This document shows, in pieces, positions 1 to 18,433 of a DNA stretch of 64,000 nt; the stretch's first letter is position 1; every line of letters begins with the position of its first letter. The DNA is taken from assembly GCF_013314895.1 (NCBI RefSeq), contig NZ_JABTYE010000018.1:1-64000 (forward strand), given 5' to 3'. Position numbers and translations under genes: made by a program. Origin of the DNA: Cupriavidus gilardii. GTDB taxonomy: Bacteria > Pseudomonadota > Gammaproteobacteria > Burkholderiales > Burkholderiaceae. Under the pieces are notes generated by a model, which worked only from the letters and a program-made list of their open reading frames with translations, did not search any database and was not told the DNA's origin.

Positions 1-24
1 AGGTCATCGCCAGGCTCTCCTTTG

Positions 25-60
25 AAAACGCCCCAGATCTCACAAGGTCTGGGGCGTTTT
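25..60. terminator. Strong intrinsic terminator at window start
   Basis: A perfect 13-bp inverted repeat (25-37 with 48-60) encloses a 10-nt loop. One arm begins with four A and the other ends with four T, so it can terminate in either direction. It most likely ends the transcription unit lying to the left of the window. Confidence 0.85.
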
Positions 61-280
61 GCTTTGCGGCGGCGGAAGCGCGCTGGCCGGGACCAAGCCA
101 GGTTGCTGAACCGGCATATTCGGGCGGCTCCAGAGGCGTTTCAGGGTGTTCCGCGACCGCCTATAGGGTGAGAGGACATCGTTTCCGATGTTCGCGAAGA
201 TGGTTCGCCACGGGCCGCCGCAGCCCGTTTCCGCCGACGATCGAACAAGCCGATTTCCTGGCAAAGCAGAGGGAAAGCGC
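61..280. other. Intergenic region with no recognised gene
   Basis: Short reading frames here have no family resemblance and no convincing ribosome binding site. I see nothing beyond the terminator on the left and the tRNA promoter on the right. Confidence 0.5.
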
Positions 281-309
281 TTGACAGGCGGGGGCGATTA
301 CACCATAAT
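281..309 (+). promoter_or_regulatory. Sigma70-type promoter of the tRNA-tuf operon
   Basis: A perfect -35 hexamer TTGACA (281-286) is followed by a 17-nt spacer and a -10 hexamer CATAAT (304-309). Transcription would begin near 316, just ahead of tRNA-Tyr at 324. No other good promoter is seen before tuf, so the three tRNAs and EF-Tu probably share it. Confidence 0.8.
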
Positions 310-323
310 CGCAAGTTCTCTGC

Positions 324-409
324 GGAGAGGTGCCCGAGTGGCTAAAGGGGGCAGACTGTAAATCTGTTGGCTTACGCCTACGTTGGTTCGAATCCAACCC
401 TCTCCACCA
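324..409 (+). tRNA. tRNA-Tyr (GTA)
   Basis: A class II tRNA with a long variable arm. The acceptor stem GGAGAGG (324-330) pairs with CCTCTCC (399-405), followed by discriminator A and an encoded CCA (407-409). The anticodon GTA is at 358-360. It is the first of three tRNAs ahead of tuf, matching the tyr-gly-thr-tufB arrangement known in E. coli. Confidence 0.97.
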
Positions 410-460
410 GAATGCAATGCAGCAGCAGTCCGGCAATGTCGGTGAAGTGAAGTAACCCGG

Positions 461-534
461 GCGGGTGTAGCTCAATGGTAGAGCAGAAGCCTTCCAAGCT
501 TACGACGAGGGTTCGATTCCCTTCACCCGCTCCA
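461..534 (+). tRNA. tRNA-Gly (TCC)
   Basis: The acceptor stem GCGGGTG (461-467) pairs with CACCCGC (524-530), followed by T and an encoded CCA. The seven-base anticodon loop holds TCC at 493-495, reading GGA/GGG glycine codons. It lies in the same transcript as the flanking tRNA-Tyr and tRNA-Thr. Confidence 0.97.
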
Positions 535-566
535 GCAGGATTGCTGCAACGCAGTCATCAAGTTTC

Positions 567-641
<75 letters not shown>

Positions 642-684
642 AATACCGCACTGGCAATATCGCTACCGAGACAGGAGTCGCGAA

Positions 685-1875
<1,191 letters not shown>

Positions 1876-1887
1876 GCAGTCACGACA

Positions 1888-1917
1888 GCAAACGCGGCAC
1901 CAACCGGCCGCGTTTGC
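1888..1917 (+). terminator. Hairpin after tuf copy 1, possible weak terminator
   Basis: An 11-bp perfect stem (1888-1898 with 1907-1917) has an 8-nt loop just after the tuf stop codon. No T-run follows, so it may stabilise or process the 3' end rather than stop RNA polymerase fully. Read-through would include tRNA-Trp and secE-nusG. Confidence 0.45.
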
Positions 1918-1958
1918 CGCCAGTGGGGTTGGCTTCCAGCCGACCCCAAAGTTGTTTT

Positions 1959-2034
1959 AGGGGTATAGCTCAACTGGCAGAGCGTCGGTCTCCAAAACCG
2001 AAGGTTGGGGGTTCGATTCCCTCTGCCCCTGCCA
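1959..2034 (+). tRNA. tRNA-Trp (CCA)
   Basis: The acceptor stem AGGGGTA (1959-1965) pairs with TGCCCCT (2024-2030), including one G-T pair. Discriminator G and an encoded CCA (2032-2034) follow. The anticodon CCA is at 1992-1994. A tRNA-Trp between tuf and secE is a common bacterial arrangement. Confidence 0.97.
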
Positions 2035-2104
2035 ATTCAATCAGCCGCGTCGGGCGGATCCACAGAGGATCCATCGTGACGCGGCTTAGTCTCGTTTGCG
2101 AAAC

Positions 2105-2485
2105 ATGGCCAATCCCAACGTCGAAACCGTCAACACCTCCAGTGGCAAGTGGCTGCTGGGCGTGGCCGTGCTGCTCGTGGTGGCCGGCGTGATCGGTTTC
2201 TACGCGCTGGCGCAGCAGCCTGCCTACGTGCGCGGCGCCGCGCTGTTCGCGGGCATCGCGCTCGGCGTAATCGTCGCGCTGGTGTCCGCACCGGGCAAGG
2301 AATTCGTGGGATTCGCCAAGGAATCGTACCGGGAAGTCCGCAAGGTGGTGTGGCCGACCCGCAAGGAAGCCGGACAGATGACGGGCCTGGTGTTCGTCTT
2401 CGTCGTGATCATGGCGCTGTTCTTGTGGTCTGCCGACAAACTGATCGAGTGGGTGATCTTCTCCCTCGTGCTGGGCTGGAAATAA
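2105..2485 (+). CDS. secE: Preprotein translocase subunit SecE
   Basis: A 126-residue inner-membrane subunit of the SecYEG channel, which clamps and stabilises SecY. It has three hydrophobic segments (roughly residues 15-33, 40-60 and 95-120), the three-helix form found in many proteobacteria. The conserved cytoplasmic stretch [17 protein letters not shown] lies just before the last helix. I chose the ATG at 2105; an upstream in-frame TTG would add three residues without support. It sits 10 nt before nusG, the usual secE-nusG operon; its partner secY is at 32357. Confidence 0.96.
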   Translation: MANPNVETVNTSSGKWLLGVAVLLVVAGVIGFYALAQQPAYVRGAALFAGIALGVIVALVSAPGKEFVGFAKESYREVRKVVWPTRKEAGQMTGLVFVFVVIMALFLWSADKLIEWVIFSLVLGWK

Positions 2486-2495
2486 GGGGAAGGAC

Positions 2496-3074
2496 ATGAC
2501 GGACGACGCAACGCAGGAAACCACGCCTACGCAGCCGCCTTCGAAGAAGCGCTGGTACGTGGTCCACGCATACTCCGGCATGGAGAAAAGCGTGCAGCGC
2601 GCCTTGCAGGAACGCATCGAGCGCGCGGAGATGCAGGACAAGTTCGGACGCATCCTGGTGCCGTCCGAAGAAGTGATCGAAATGAAGGGCGGTCAGCGTT
2701 CGGTGACCGAGCGGCGCTTCTTCCCGGGCTACGTGCTCGTGGAGATGGAGATGACCGACGAGACGTGGCACCTGGTGAAGAACACCAGCAAGGTCACCGG
2801 CTTCGTCGGCGGCGCGCGCAACCGCCCGAGTCCGATTTCCCAGAAGGAAGTCGACAAGATCATGACGCAGATGCAGGAAGGCGTCGAAAAGCCGCGGCCG
2901 AAGACGTTGTTCGAGGTGGGCGAAATGGTGCGCGTCAAGGACGGCCCGTTCACCGACTTCAACGGCAACGTGGAAGAGGTCAACTACGAGAAGTCGCGCC
3001 TGCGCGTCTCGGTGACCATCTTCGGTCGCGCCACCCCGGTCGAGCTCGAGTTCGGCCAGGTCGAGAAGGTCTGA
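2496..3074 (+). CDS. nusG: Transcription termination/antitermination protein NusG
   Basis: A 192-residue NusG. The N-terminal NGN domain (from [14 protein letters not shown], about residue 18, to about 125) binds the RNA polymerase clamp. The C-terminal KOW domain (about 140-192) contacts Rho or ribosomal protein S10. Family knowledge gives it roles in processivity, Rho termination and transcription-translation coupling. About 20 polar, Pro/Thr-rich residues precede the NGN domain. It follows secE closely and precedes the L11 gene, as in most bacteria. Its S10 partner is encoded at 22490. Confidence 0.97.
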   Translation: MTDDATQETTPTQPPSKKRWYVVHAYSGMEKSVQRALQERIERAEMQDKFGRILVPSEEVIEMKGGQRSVTERRFFPGYVLVEMEMTDETWHLVKNTSKVTGFVGGARNRPSPISQKEVDKIMTQMQEGVEKPRPKTLFEVGEMVRVKDGPFTDFNGNVEEVNYEKSRLRVSVTIFGRATPVELEFGQVEKV

Positions 3075-3244
3075 CCTTCACAGCATTCGCAGGGTCGCGC
3101 CGCCTTCGGCAGTGCGACCGGCGACGCTCCGCAAGGGGCACAAGAGGAGCGTGAGGCCGGGCCCGCCCCAGGCGGCCGGCGACAGCGCGTTACGACTCAA
3201 CAGGACTGACTGCCGAACGTGCAGCGGTCCGGATTGGAGTAAAG

Positions 3245-3676
3245 ATGGCCAAGAAGATTATTGGCTTTATCAAGCTGCAGATTCCGGCTGGTAAAGCGAA
3301 CCCCTCCCCGCCCGTGGGCCCTGCACTGGGTCAGCGCGGCCTGAACATCATGGAGTTCTGCAAGGCGTTCAACGCGCAGACCCAGGGCATGGAACCCGGC
3401 CTGCCGGTGCCGGTGGTGATCACCGCCTTCGCCGACAAGAGCTTCACCTTCGTGATGAAGTCGCCGCCGGCCACCGTGCTGATCAAGAAGGCTGCCGGCA
3501 TCACCAAGGGTTCGGCCAAGCCGCACACCGACAAGGTTGGCAAGATCACCCGCGCCCAGGCTGAAGACATCGCCAAGGCCAAGAACGCCGACCTGACCGC
3601 CGCCGATCTGGACGCGGCAGTGCGCACCATCGCCGGCTCGGCCCGCTCGATGGGTATCACCGTGGAGGGTCTGTAA
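3245..3676 (+). CDS. rplK: 50S ribosomal protein L11
   Basis: A 143-residue L11, the usual length, which forms the base of the L7/L12 stalk with 23S rRNA and is needed for RelA activation and factor-dependent GTPase function. The N-terminal domain carries the proline-rich [17 protein letters not shown] motif (about residues 18-34), the thiostrepton region; the C-terminal domain binds rRNA. A 170-nt GC-rich leader separates it from nusG. TAA is followed at once by the ATG of rplA, so the two are translationally coupled. Confidence 0.98.
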   Translation: MAKKIIGFIKLQIPAGKANPSPPVGPALGQRGLNIMEFCKAFNAQTQGMEPGLPVPVVITAFADKSFTFVMKSPPATVLIKKAAGITKGSAKPHTDKVGKITRAQAEDIAKAKNADLTAADLDAAVRTIAGSARSMGITVEGL

Positions 3677-4372
3677 ATGGCTAAGGTTTCGAAGCGCGTA
3701 GCGGCCAACAAGGCCAAGATCGAGCGCACCAAGTTCTACCCGATCGACGAGGCGCTGGGCCTGGTCAAGGATTGCGCGTCGGCCAAGTTCGACGAGTCGA
3801 TCGACGTCGCCGTGCAACTGGGCATCGACGCCAAGAAGTCGGACCAGGTGGTTCGTGGTTCGGTGGTGCTGCCCGCCGGTACCGGCAAGTCGGTCCGCGT
3901 GGCGGTGTTCGCCCAGGGCGAGAAGGCCGAAGCGGCCAAGGCCGCTGGTGCCGACGTGGTCGGCATGGAAGACCTGGCCGAGCAAGTCAAGGCCGGCAAC
4001 CTGAACTTCGACGTCGTGATCGCTTCGCCGGACACGATGCGTATCGTCGGTACGCTGGGCCAGATCCTCGGTCCGCGCGGCCTGATGCCGAACCCGAAGG
4101 TCGGTACCGTGACGCCGGACGTGGCTCAGGCGGTCAAGAACGCCAAGGCCGGTCAGGTTCAGTTCCGTGTCGACAAGGCCGGCATCATCCACGCGACCAT
4201 CGGCCGCCGTTCGTTCGAGGACGCCGCGCTGAAGAGCAACCTGTCGGCGCTGATCGACGCACTGGTCAAGGCCAAGCCGGCCACCAGCAAGGGCGTCTAC
4301 CTGCGCAAGATCGCGGTCTCCTCGACCATGGGCGTGGGCGTTCGCGTCGACCAGACCTCGCTGGCCGCCTAA
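3677..4372 (+). CDS. rplA: 50S ribosomal protein L1
   Basis: A 231-residue L1, which forms the mobile L1 stalk at the E site. Conserved stretches are visible, including the [16 protein letters not shown] motif near the middle of the chain. In E. coli L1 represses the L11-L1 operon by binding its own mRNA; the rplK leader at 3075-3244 is where an equivalent site would lie, but I cannot identify it with confidence. The gene follows rplK without a gap and is separated from rplJ by a 406-nt leader. Confidence 0.98.
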   Translation: MAKVSKRVAANKAKIERTKFYPIDEALGLVKDCASAKFDESIDVAVQLGIDAKKSDQVVRGSVVLPAGTGKSVRVAVFAQGEKAEAAKAAGADVVGMEDLAEQVKAGNLNFDVVIASPDTMRIVGTLGQILGPRGLMPNPKVGTVTPDVAQAVKNAKAGQVQFRVDKAGIIHATIGRRSFEDAALKSNLSALIDALVKAKPATSKGVYLRKIAVSSTMGVGVRVDQTSLAA

Positions 4373-4778
4373 GCGGCTGGCAATACGCTGGCCATAAATT
4401 GGCCAGTCAGCCGACCGGACCCGATAACACCGGTCGGCCAAGCATTCGAGGTTCCGGCCGCGCGCCGGGACCGGCCCGCCAAGGCGGGCCAGAGAAAGGC
4501 TTTGGGCAGTGGGCAGGCGCCAGTCGCCGGTCCCGCTGGTTATCAAAGACCGCTGGCGGTCATGTTCGCGCGCAAGCCGGGGCATGGCCTTAATCGGTGG
4601 GACCGTACACGGCAACAAGGTGACGGCAGCCTGCCCGCCAGCGTAGATGGCGAACCCGAAGGTTGGAATGGTCCGGGGCGAGATCCCCGGGTGATTCGGG
4701 CCAATCGGACGCCGTTCGTTTGGACTGATGCAAGGACCTCCGTCACCGGAGAGCCGCGCATCGTTTTGGAGCTTAACC
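4373..4778 (+). promoter_or_regulatory. Structured rplJ leader (probable L10 leader)
   Basis: This 406-nt gap between rplA and rplJ holds several hairpins. A 9-bp stem lies at 4410-4418/4430-4438, and an inverted repeat of GGCCCGCC lies near 4473-4492. A complex folded region follows at about 4530-4740, before a GGAG site at 4768-4771. In enterobacteria the L10-(L12)4 complex binds such a leader to repress L10 and L12 translation. Position supports the assignment; I have not matched the exact consensus. Confidence 0.6.
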
Positions 4779-5297
4779 GTGCCACTCAATATTGAAGATA
4801 AGAAGGCCGTCGTTGCTGAGGTGTCGGCGCAAGTCGCCAAAGCCCAGACCATCGTCGTGGCCGAATATCGCGGCATCACGGTTGGCGATCTGACCAGGCT
4901 GCGTGCCACTGCCCGCGAGCAAGGCGTCTACCTGCGCGTTCTGAAGAACACGCTGGCTCGCCGCGCCGTGGAAGGTACGCCGTTTGCCGCGCTCGCGGAG
5001 CAATTGACCGGCCCGCTGATCTACGGAATTTCCGAAGACGCAGTGGCCTCGGCCAAGGTTCTGAACGACTTCGCCAAGACCAACGACAAGCTGGTCCTGC
5101 GCGCCGGGTCGTTCGACGGCAAGGTGCTCGACGTCAACGCCGTCAAGGCGCTGGCCTCGATCCCGAGCCGCGACCAACTGATTGCTCAGCTGCTTGGCGT
5201 CATGCAAGCGCCGGTGTCGGGCTTTGCCCGCCTGCTGGCCGCGCTGGCCGAGAAGAAGAGCGAAGGTGCCCCCGCCGAGGAAGGCGCCGCGGCCTAA
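4779..5297 (+). CDS. rplJ: 50S ribosomal protein L10
   Basis: A 172-residue L10 that anchors L7/L12 dimers to the ribosome. The N-terminal rRNA-binding domain begins [15 protein letters not shown] and the C-terminal helix that binds L12 dimers ends in an Ala/Glu-rich tail. I chose the GTG at 4779 because GGAG lies seven bases upstream and the protein then starts where the family does; upstream in-frame codons lack support. It is followed by rplL after 58 nt and preceded by a long regulatory leader. Confidence 0.95.
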   Translation: MPLNIEDKKAVVAEVSAQVAKAQTIVVAEYRGITVGDLTRLRATAREQGVYLRVLKNTLARRAVEGTPFAALAEQLTGPLIYGISEDAVASAKVLNDFAKTNDKLVLRAGSFDGKVLDVNAVKALASIPSRDQLIAQLLGVMQAPVSGFARLLAALAEKKSEGAPAEEGAAA

Positions 5298-5355
5298 GGC
5301 CAGGCTCGTCCCGATCGCAATACCGATACCGAATCAAATCTAGGAGTATTTCCAA

Positions 5356-5730
5356 ATGGCAATCACCAAAGACGACATCCTCGAAGCCGTTGGCGCGATG
5401 TCCGTGATGGAACTGAACGACCTGGTCAAGGCGTTCGAAGAGAAGTTTGGCGTGTCCGCCGCCGCGATGGCCGTGGCTGCTGCCCCGGGCGCTGCTGGTG
5501 CCGCCGCCGCCGAAGAGAAGACCGAGTTCAACGTTGTGCTGGCTGAGGTCGGCGCGAACAAGGTCGGCGTCATCAAGGCCGTTCGCGAAATCACCGGCCT
5601 GGGCCTGAAGGAAGCCAAGGACCTGGTCGATGGCGCACCGAAGCCCGTCAAGGAAGGCGTGGACAAGGCTACCGCCGACGACGCCAAGAAGAAGCTGGAA
5701 GACGCCGGCGCGAAGGTCGAAATCAAGTAA
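5356..5730 (+). CDS. rplL: 50S ribosomal protein L7/L12
   Basis: A 124-residue acidic stalk protein that recruits and activates translation GTPases. The N-terminal dimerisation helix ([19 protein letters not shown]) is followed by an Ala/Gly-rich hinge at about residues 36-53 and a globular C-terminal domain with [21 protein letters not shown] strong GGAG site precedes the ATG. The hairpins just downstream are well placed to lower read-through into rpoBC relative to L10/L12. Confidence 0.98.
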   Translation: MAITKDDILEAVGAMSVMELNDLVKAFEEKFGVSAAAMAVAAAPGAAGAAAAEEKTEFNVVLAEVGANKVGVIKAVREITGLGLKEAKDLVDGAPKPVKEGVDKATADDAKKKLEDAGAKVEIK

Positions 5731-5736
5731 GCAGTT

Positions 5737-5799
5737 TTCGCGTGCCCTCCGGCACGCGAATGGGGCTGGCAAAGGGGAAATCCCGGCGCCAGCCTTTTT
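5737..5799 (+). terminator. rplL-rpoB attenuator (double hairpin)
   Basis: A perfect 10-bp stem with a 4-nt loop (5737-5746/5751-5760) is followed by a second stem, GGCTGGC/GCCAGCC (5764-5770/5788-5794), and five T. This is an intrinsic terminator. Since no strong promoter is visible before rpoB, it probably works as a partial terminator, as known for the E. coli rplL-rpoB gap. Confidence 0.75.
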
Positions 5800-5898
5800 G
5801 CGCTTCTGTGATTGTGTTTTATTGGACACTCACTCGCGCAAGAAGTGATGCATTGCCTACTCGGCACCCGGGTGAAACTCGGGGCCGCAGCAGAGGCC

Positions 5899-5962
5899 AA
5901 ACATCAGTGGCACACTAAGCGGTTGCTGCTGATGTTTGTCTTCTGAACCGACTGCAGAAGAC
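5899..5962 (+). other. Tandem hairpins before rpoB, possible RNase III site
   Basis: Within the 406-nt gap between rplL and rpoB, a 9-bp stem (5899-5907/5929-5937, extendable through wobble pairs) is followed directly by an 8-bp stem (5938-5945/5955-5962). No T-run follows. E. coli has an RNase III processing hairpin in the same gap, so this may be its functional counterpart. The rest of the gap, 5963-6136, shows no gene. Confidence 0.5.
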
Positions 5963-6136
5963 AAGTTTGGTCGGGTGTTCCCCGAACTGGCGCGCGTGGA
6001 TGATGGCGCCGGTTCGCAGCGTGCGGACACCGTCAGCCAGAGGTTGGTAGCGGCCAACCGCCAAATCCCCTCCCAGTCGCTGAACACCTCAGGCGCCGGT
6101 CAGGTCCAGCCAGCCCTGCGATGATTCGGAGATCCC

Positions 6137-10243
<4,107 letters not shown>

Positions 10244-10346
10244 TCATCGAGCGAAACGGAGGCGGCACGAAGCCGTCTCCGGCGGATTTCCCACAGGATG
10301 AATGCCGCTGGCCCGTCACGGGCGGGCGGCGAAACAAGGAGTTGCA

Positions 10347-14597
<4,251 letters not shown>

Positions 14598-14608
14598 GGT
14601 TCGATGCA

Positions 14609-14640
14609 GTAACGCGCGGTAACGCAGTAACGTTGTAACG
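14609..14640 (+). repeat. Four GTAACG repeats after rpoC
   Basis: The hexamer GTAACG starts at 14609, 14619, 14627 and 14635 (spacing 10, 8, 8) between the rpoC stop and its terminator. No function is known to me. Confidence 0.7.
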
Positions 14641-14644
14641 AGAA

Positions 14645-14678
14645 AGCCCGGTGCGAGAAATCGCACCGGGCTTTTTTT
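14645..14678 (+). terminator. rpoBC terminator
   Basis: A perfect 12-bp GC-rich stem (14645-14656/14661-14672) with a GAAA tetraloop is followed by a seven-T run. This is a textbook intrinsic terminator and should close the rpoBC transcript. Confidence 0.95.
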
Positions 14679-14780
14679 GCGCAGACGTCTCTGCAGGCAC
14701 TGCCAACGATTCGCCGGCGCACCCAACGACGTGCTGGCCCGCAACGTGGACTATGTCGGTACGGGCTTCGCAGGCCTGAC

Positions 14781-15236
14781 TTACACGAACGCGCGCGCTG
14801 CGACACAGTTCGGCGCGAACGCCGTCGACGAAGCCGCGTTGCCGCCGGCCGACTGCGCCTGCTTGTCGATGGTCTTCATGATCAACTCTGCCAGCGCGTT
14901 GTACTCGCGCGAGCCGAGCTTCTGCCCGTGCTGCGCCAGGAACGCGTCGATCGGAACACCGGCCGCCTTCAGCGATTTGATTTCGGAGTCGCTGAGCGTT
15001 TCTCTTGCGTAGCTGCCGCTGGCTTGCGACAGCTTGGCCAGTTCGGCCGCCTTCTCGCGGTAAAGCTTCTCCTGCAGGAAAAGGTCCATGTCGCCGGACT
15101 GGCCGATGGCTGCGGTCGTATCGGCGGCGGCGACGGATTCGGACTGAAGCGCCGACAGCGCAGGCAGTTGGGCCGGGTATTGATGGCTGGAAATGGGGCA
15201 AATGAGCGAATTGGGCAAATTGGGCGAATTGGACAT
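14781..15236 (-). CDS. Hypothetical helical protein between rpoC and recQ
   Basis: A 151-residue reading frame with strong GC preference at third codon positions, like its neighbours, so probably real. I do not recognise the family. The N-terminal part is low-complexity (MSNSPNLPNS) and comes from 9-bp tandem repeats. The core from about residue 50 (MDLFLQEKLYREKAAELAKL) is hydrophilic and helical, and the last 25 residues are Ala-rich. There is no clear signal peptide or membrane segment. The start is uncertain: no ribosome binding site is seen before 15236, an upstream TTG at 15278 is possible, and translation could begin at the internal Met near residue 50. Confidence 0.45.
   Translation of the reverse strand: MSNSPNLPNSLICPISSHQYPAQLPALSALQSESVAAADTTAAIGQSGDMDLFLQEKLYREKAAELAKLSQASGSYARETLSDSEIKSLKAAGVPIDAFLAQHGQKLGSREYNALAELIMKTIDKQAQSAGGNAASSTAFAPNCVAARAFV
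15196..15230. repeat. Degenerate 9-bp tandem repeat, unit GGGCRAATT
   Basis: About four units (one of 8 bp, three of 9 bp) alternate GGGCAAAT, GAGCGAATT, GGGCAAATT and GGGCGAATT. On the reverse strand they encode the Asn/Ser/Pro/Leu-rich start of the hypothetical protein. Confidence 0.7.
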
Positions 15237-15572
15237 GGGATGACTCGAATGGTTGGATAAGCGGATAAGGAAACGCAACGATTGCGCGGGGCCATGGTGG
15301 CCGTGTCTCGATGCAAAGTCTTACGCTTTCGGCAACCGATTTCGAGTTCTCGCACCGATGTTGGCGCCCAGCCCAAAGCAACGTCTCGATTTCGCAAAAC
15401 GAATTTGGCGGGGTGTGATAGGGCGAAGACCTGATGGAATAGGGCTCCGAGTTACGGCCGCGGTCCGTCGCCACGCTGGTCGTCACGATCGGCCACGCCC
15501 CGCACGCCGGCGCAGTGGTATGGTTACGCCTTTCGCGCCAACTGCCCTTTCCTGACCGCTGTGCCGTCGTCC
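15237..15572. other. Divergent intergenic region upstream of recQ
   Basis: This 336-nt gap should carry promoters for recQ and for the reverse-strand hypothetical gene. A TATGGT sequence near 15520 could be a -10 for recQ, but no matching -35 is visible. No RNA gene or further coding region is recognised. Confidence 0.4.
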
Positions 15573-17423
15573 ATGTCACCCGCCCTGACCATCCTCAAGG
15601 AGGTTTTCGGCTATCACGCCTTCCGTGGCAGTCAGGCCGAAATCATCGATCACGTGGCCGAGGGCGGCGATTGCCTGGTGCTGATGCCGACCGGCGGCGG
15701 CAAGTCGCTGTGCTACCAGATTCCGGCGCTGCTGCGACAGCGCGCCGGCCATGGCGTCGGCATCGTGGTCTCGCCGCTGATCGCGCTGATGCAGGATCAG
15801 GTCGCCGCGCTGACGGAGGCGGGCGTGCGCGCCGCGGTGCTGAACTCCACGCTGACCGGCGCGGAGGCATCGGCGGTCGAGCGTGACCTGCTGGCCGGGC
15901 GGCTGGAGATTCTCTATGTCGCGCCGGAGCGGCTGATGACGCCGCGCTTCCAGGATCTGCTCGATCGCACCCGCGTCGGCCTGTTCGCGATCGACGAAGC
16001 GCATTGCGTGTCGCAGTGGGGCCACGACTTCCGGCCGGAATACATCCAGCTGTCGGTGCTGCACGAGCGCTTCCCGCAGGTGCCGCGCATCGCGCTGACC
16101 GCGACGGCCGATGCCGTGACGCGGCAGGAGATCGTCGAACGCCTGGCCCTCGATGATGCGCGTGTCTTCCTGTCGAGCTTCGATCGCCCCAATATCCGCT
16201 ATCGCATCGTCGAGAAGGACAACGCGCGCCAGCAGCTGCTGGCCTTCATCAAGGCCGAGCACATGGCGGCCGACGGCACGCATGACAGCGGCATCGTCTA
16301 CTGCCTGTCGCGCCGCAAGGTCGAGGAGACCGCCGACTGGCTGCGCGGCCATGGCATCAACGCGCTGCCTTACCACGCCGGCATGGAGGCGGCGGTGCGT
16401 CAGCAGCATCAGGCGCGCTTCCGCGACGAAGAGGGGCTGGTGATGGTCGCTACCATTGCCTTCGGCATGGGCATCGACAAGCCCGACGTCCGCTTCGTCG
16501 CCCACCTCGATCTGCCGAAGAGCATGGAGGGCTATTACCAGGAGACCGGCCGTGCGGGCCGCGACGGCCTGCCGGCCAATGCCTGGATGGCTTATGGTCT
16601 CGGCGACGTGGTGCAGCAGAAGCGGATGATCGACGAATCGGAGGCCGACGAGGCGCACAAGCGCGTGTCGTCGGCCAAGCTCGACGCCTTGCTGGGCCTG
16701 TGCGAGACCGCCGGTTGCCGGCGCGTGCGCATCCTGGCGTATTTCGGCGAGGCGAGCGAACCCTGCGGTAACTGCGATACCTGCCTGGAGCCGCCGGCGA
16801 CCTGGGACGGCACGCGCGAGGCGCAGATGGCGCTGTCGTGCGTCTACCGCACCGCGCAGGCCAGCCGCGTGCATTTCGGCGCCACCCATTTGATCGACGT
16901 GCTGCGCGGCAATGCCACCGAGAAGATCCGCCAATGGGGCCACGACAAGGTATCGACCTTCGGCATCGGCGCCGACCGTTCCGTGTCCGAATGGCATGCG
17001 ATCTTCCGGCAGCTGATCGCGCACGGCCTGTTGGTGATCGATCATGGCGGGCACGGGGCCCTGCTGCTCGGCGAGTCGGCGCGCGCAGTGCTCAAGGGCG
17101 AGACCAGCATCACGCTGCGCCGCCAGGTCAGCAAGCCGGCCCGCGGCGAGCGCAGCGGGGCCGGGCGCGGCAACCGGGTCGACCATACCGCGCAGATGGA
17201 CGAACAGGCGCTGGCCAACTGGGAGGCGCTGCGCCGCTGGCGCACGGAAACCGCCCGCGAGCACGGGGTGCCAGCCTATGTGATCTTCCACGATGCGACG
17301 CTGGCCGAGCTGGCGCGCAGCGCGCCCGACAGCATGGCGGAGCTGGCCGAGGTGCCGGGCATCGGCGCGGCCAAGCTGGAACGCTATGGCGACGAGCTGC
17401 TGGAAGTGCTGCAGAAGGCATGA
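15573..17423 (+). CDS. recQ: ATP-dependent DNA helicase RecQ
   Basis: A 616-residue 3'-5' helicase of the RecF recombination pathway. Walker A MPTGGGKS has its lysine at residue 44; the DEAH box is at 141-144, followed by the aromatic-rich loop [13 protein letters not shown] typical of RecQ. Helicase motif VI appears as [10 protein letters not shown]. The RQC zinc cysteines lie in the [12 protein letters not shown]...CGNCDTC stretch, and an HRDC domain ends the protein. A GTG at 15561 is an alternative start four codons upstream. The gene lies alone between the rpoC and str units. Confidence 0.96.
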   Translation: MSPALTILKEVFGYHAFRGSQAEIIDHVAEGGDCLVLMPTGGGKSLCYQIPALLRQRAGHGVGIVVSPLIALMQDQVAALTEAGVRAAVLNSTLTGAEASAVERDLLAGRLEILYVAPERLMTPRFQDLLDRTRVGLFAIDEAHCVSQWGHDFRPEYIQLSVLHERFPQVPRIALTATADAVTRQEIVERLALDDARVFLSSFDRPNIRYRIVEKDNARQQLLAFIKAEHMAADGTHDSGIVYCLSRRKVEETADWLRGHGINALPYHAGMEAAVRQQHQARFRDEEGLVMVATIAFGMGIDKPDVRFVAHLDLPKSMEGYYQETGRAGRDGLPANAWMAYGLGDVVQQKRMIDESEADEAHKRVSSAKLDALLGLCETAGCRRVRILAYFGEASEPCGNCDTCLEPPATWDGTREAQMALSCVYRTAQASRVHFGATHLIDVLRGNATEKIRQWGHDKVSTFGIGADRSVSEWHAIFRQLIAHGLLVIDHGGHGALLLGESARAVLKGETSITLRRQVSKPARGERSGAGRGNRVDHTAQMDEQALANWEALRRWRTETAREHGVPAYVIFHDATLAELARSAPDSMAELAEVPGIGAAKLERYGDELLEVLQKA

Positions 17424-17522
17424 GCAGCGGCCCGCCGCAGTCAGGCTGCCGGACCCCGGAGGGCCTAAACGAGACTGGCGGGGGCGGCCGTCGCATAATG
17501 CGATTTGACATAGGTAAACCGC

Positions 17523-17551
17523 TTGACCGTTGATCGGTGCGCTGCTAGCAT
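17523..17551 (+). promoter_or_regulatory. Promoter of the str operon
   Basis: A -35 hexamer TTGACC (17523-17528), a 17-nt spacer and a -10 hexamer TAGCAT (17546-17551) lie 300 nt upstream of rpsL. It is the best promoter match in the gap between recQ and rpsL. Confidence 0.65.
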
Positions 17552-17557
17552 GCCGGA

Positions 17558-17852
17558 TTCGAGTTTTTGGCTTCGGATTTCGCTCGCGCGTCGTTTGGTG
17601 GCACCCAGTGTGTCCGGCGACCGTCCAGGCAGATCAGTCACGACTGACTGACTTCGCCCAGCGGGATCCCAGGCGAGCTCGCGCTCTTTGGCAAGTCTGG
17701 TCGTTCACACAGTCCCGTCCCAGAGCGTTCTGCTCGTCTGCTCCCGCCCAAAACCCGTCCTACCGTTTCGTCGATCGTCGTCGCGCTTGCGGGCGTGCCG
17801 CCGGTTCGTCGTCGAAGCGGTGTTTTTTTGTAAAACCAAGCTGGATTGAACA
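17558..17852 (+). promoter_or_regulatory. Long untranslated leader of rpsL
   Basis: About 295 nt lie between the predicted start of transcription and the S12 gene. The leader contains no supported reading frame. It ends with a seven-T run near 17823, just before the ribosome binding region, preceded by GC-rich potential stems. That pattern could allow attenuation, but I cannot define a clean terminator. Confidence 0.4.
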
Positions 17853-18230
17853 ATGCCAACTATCAACCAACTGGTTCGCAAGCCGCGCGTCTCTGAAGTC
17901 ATCAAGAGCAAGAGCCCGGCGCTTGAGAACTGCCCCCAACGCCGTGGCGTGTGCACCCGTGTGTACACCACCACGCCGAAGAAGCCGAACTCGGCACTGC
18001 GTAAGGTCGCCAAGGTGCGTCTGACCAACGGTTTCGAGGTCATCTCGTACATCGGCGGTGAAGGCCACAACCTGCAGGAACACTCGGTCGTGCTGATCCG
18101 CGGTGGTCGTGTCAAGGACTTGCCGGGTGTGCGTTACCACATCGTGCGCGGCTCGCTCGACCTGCAAGGCGTCAAGGACCGCAAGCAAGCGCGTTCGAAG
18201 TACGGCGCGAAGCGTCCGAAGGCGGCCTAA
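17853..18230 (+). CDS. rpsL: 30S ribosomal protein S12
   Basis: A 125-residue S12 of the decoding centre. Lys43 in TTTPKKPNS and Lys88 in GGRVKDLPG are the wild-type residues associated with streptomycin sensitivity; Asp89 is the usual site of methylthiolation by RimO. The protein has the common length and ends in a Lys/Arg-rich tail. It heads the str operon after a long leader, and rpsG follows after 203 nt. Confidence 0.98.
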   Translation: MPTINQLVRKPRVSEVIKSKSPALENCPQRRGVCTRVYTTTPKKPNSALRKVAKVRLTNGFEVISYIGGEGHNLQEHSVVLIRGGRVKDLPGVRYHIVRGSLDLQGVKDRKQARSKYGAKRPKAA

Positions 18231-18433
18231 GGCTGCAACACCAGCGATGGCGGCTGGCGCGCAGCGTCATGTTGCTGTCAACAAGCGGCGGTACAACGGC
18301 CCATTTGCTGCGCCGTGCCGTCGAGTAAGTGGTCCACCCGGCGAATTTGCCGCGCCCCTGGCGCAGGAAGGCAAGCTAGTTGGTGGCCGGAGCGCGGAAG
18401 AGTCCGCACTCAACTGAATCCAAAGGAAAGAAG

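Noticed and set aside
3197..4909. A 570-codon reverse frame opposite rplK-rplA
   Set aside because: Antisense shadow with no recognisable domain; both forward genes are textbook ribosomal proteins.
17505..17510. A perfect TTGACA as the str promoter -35
   Set aside because: No -10-like hexamer lies 16-18 nt downstream; the nearby TTGACC with TAGCAT at 17-nt spacing is better.
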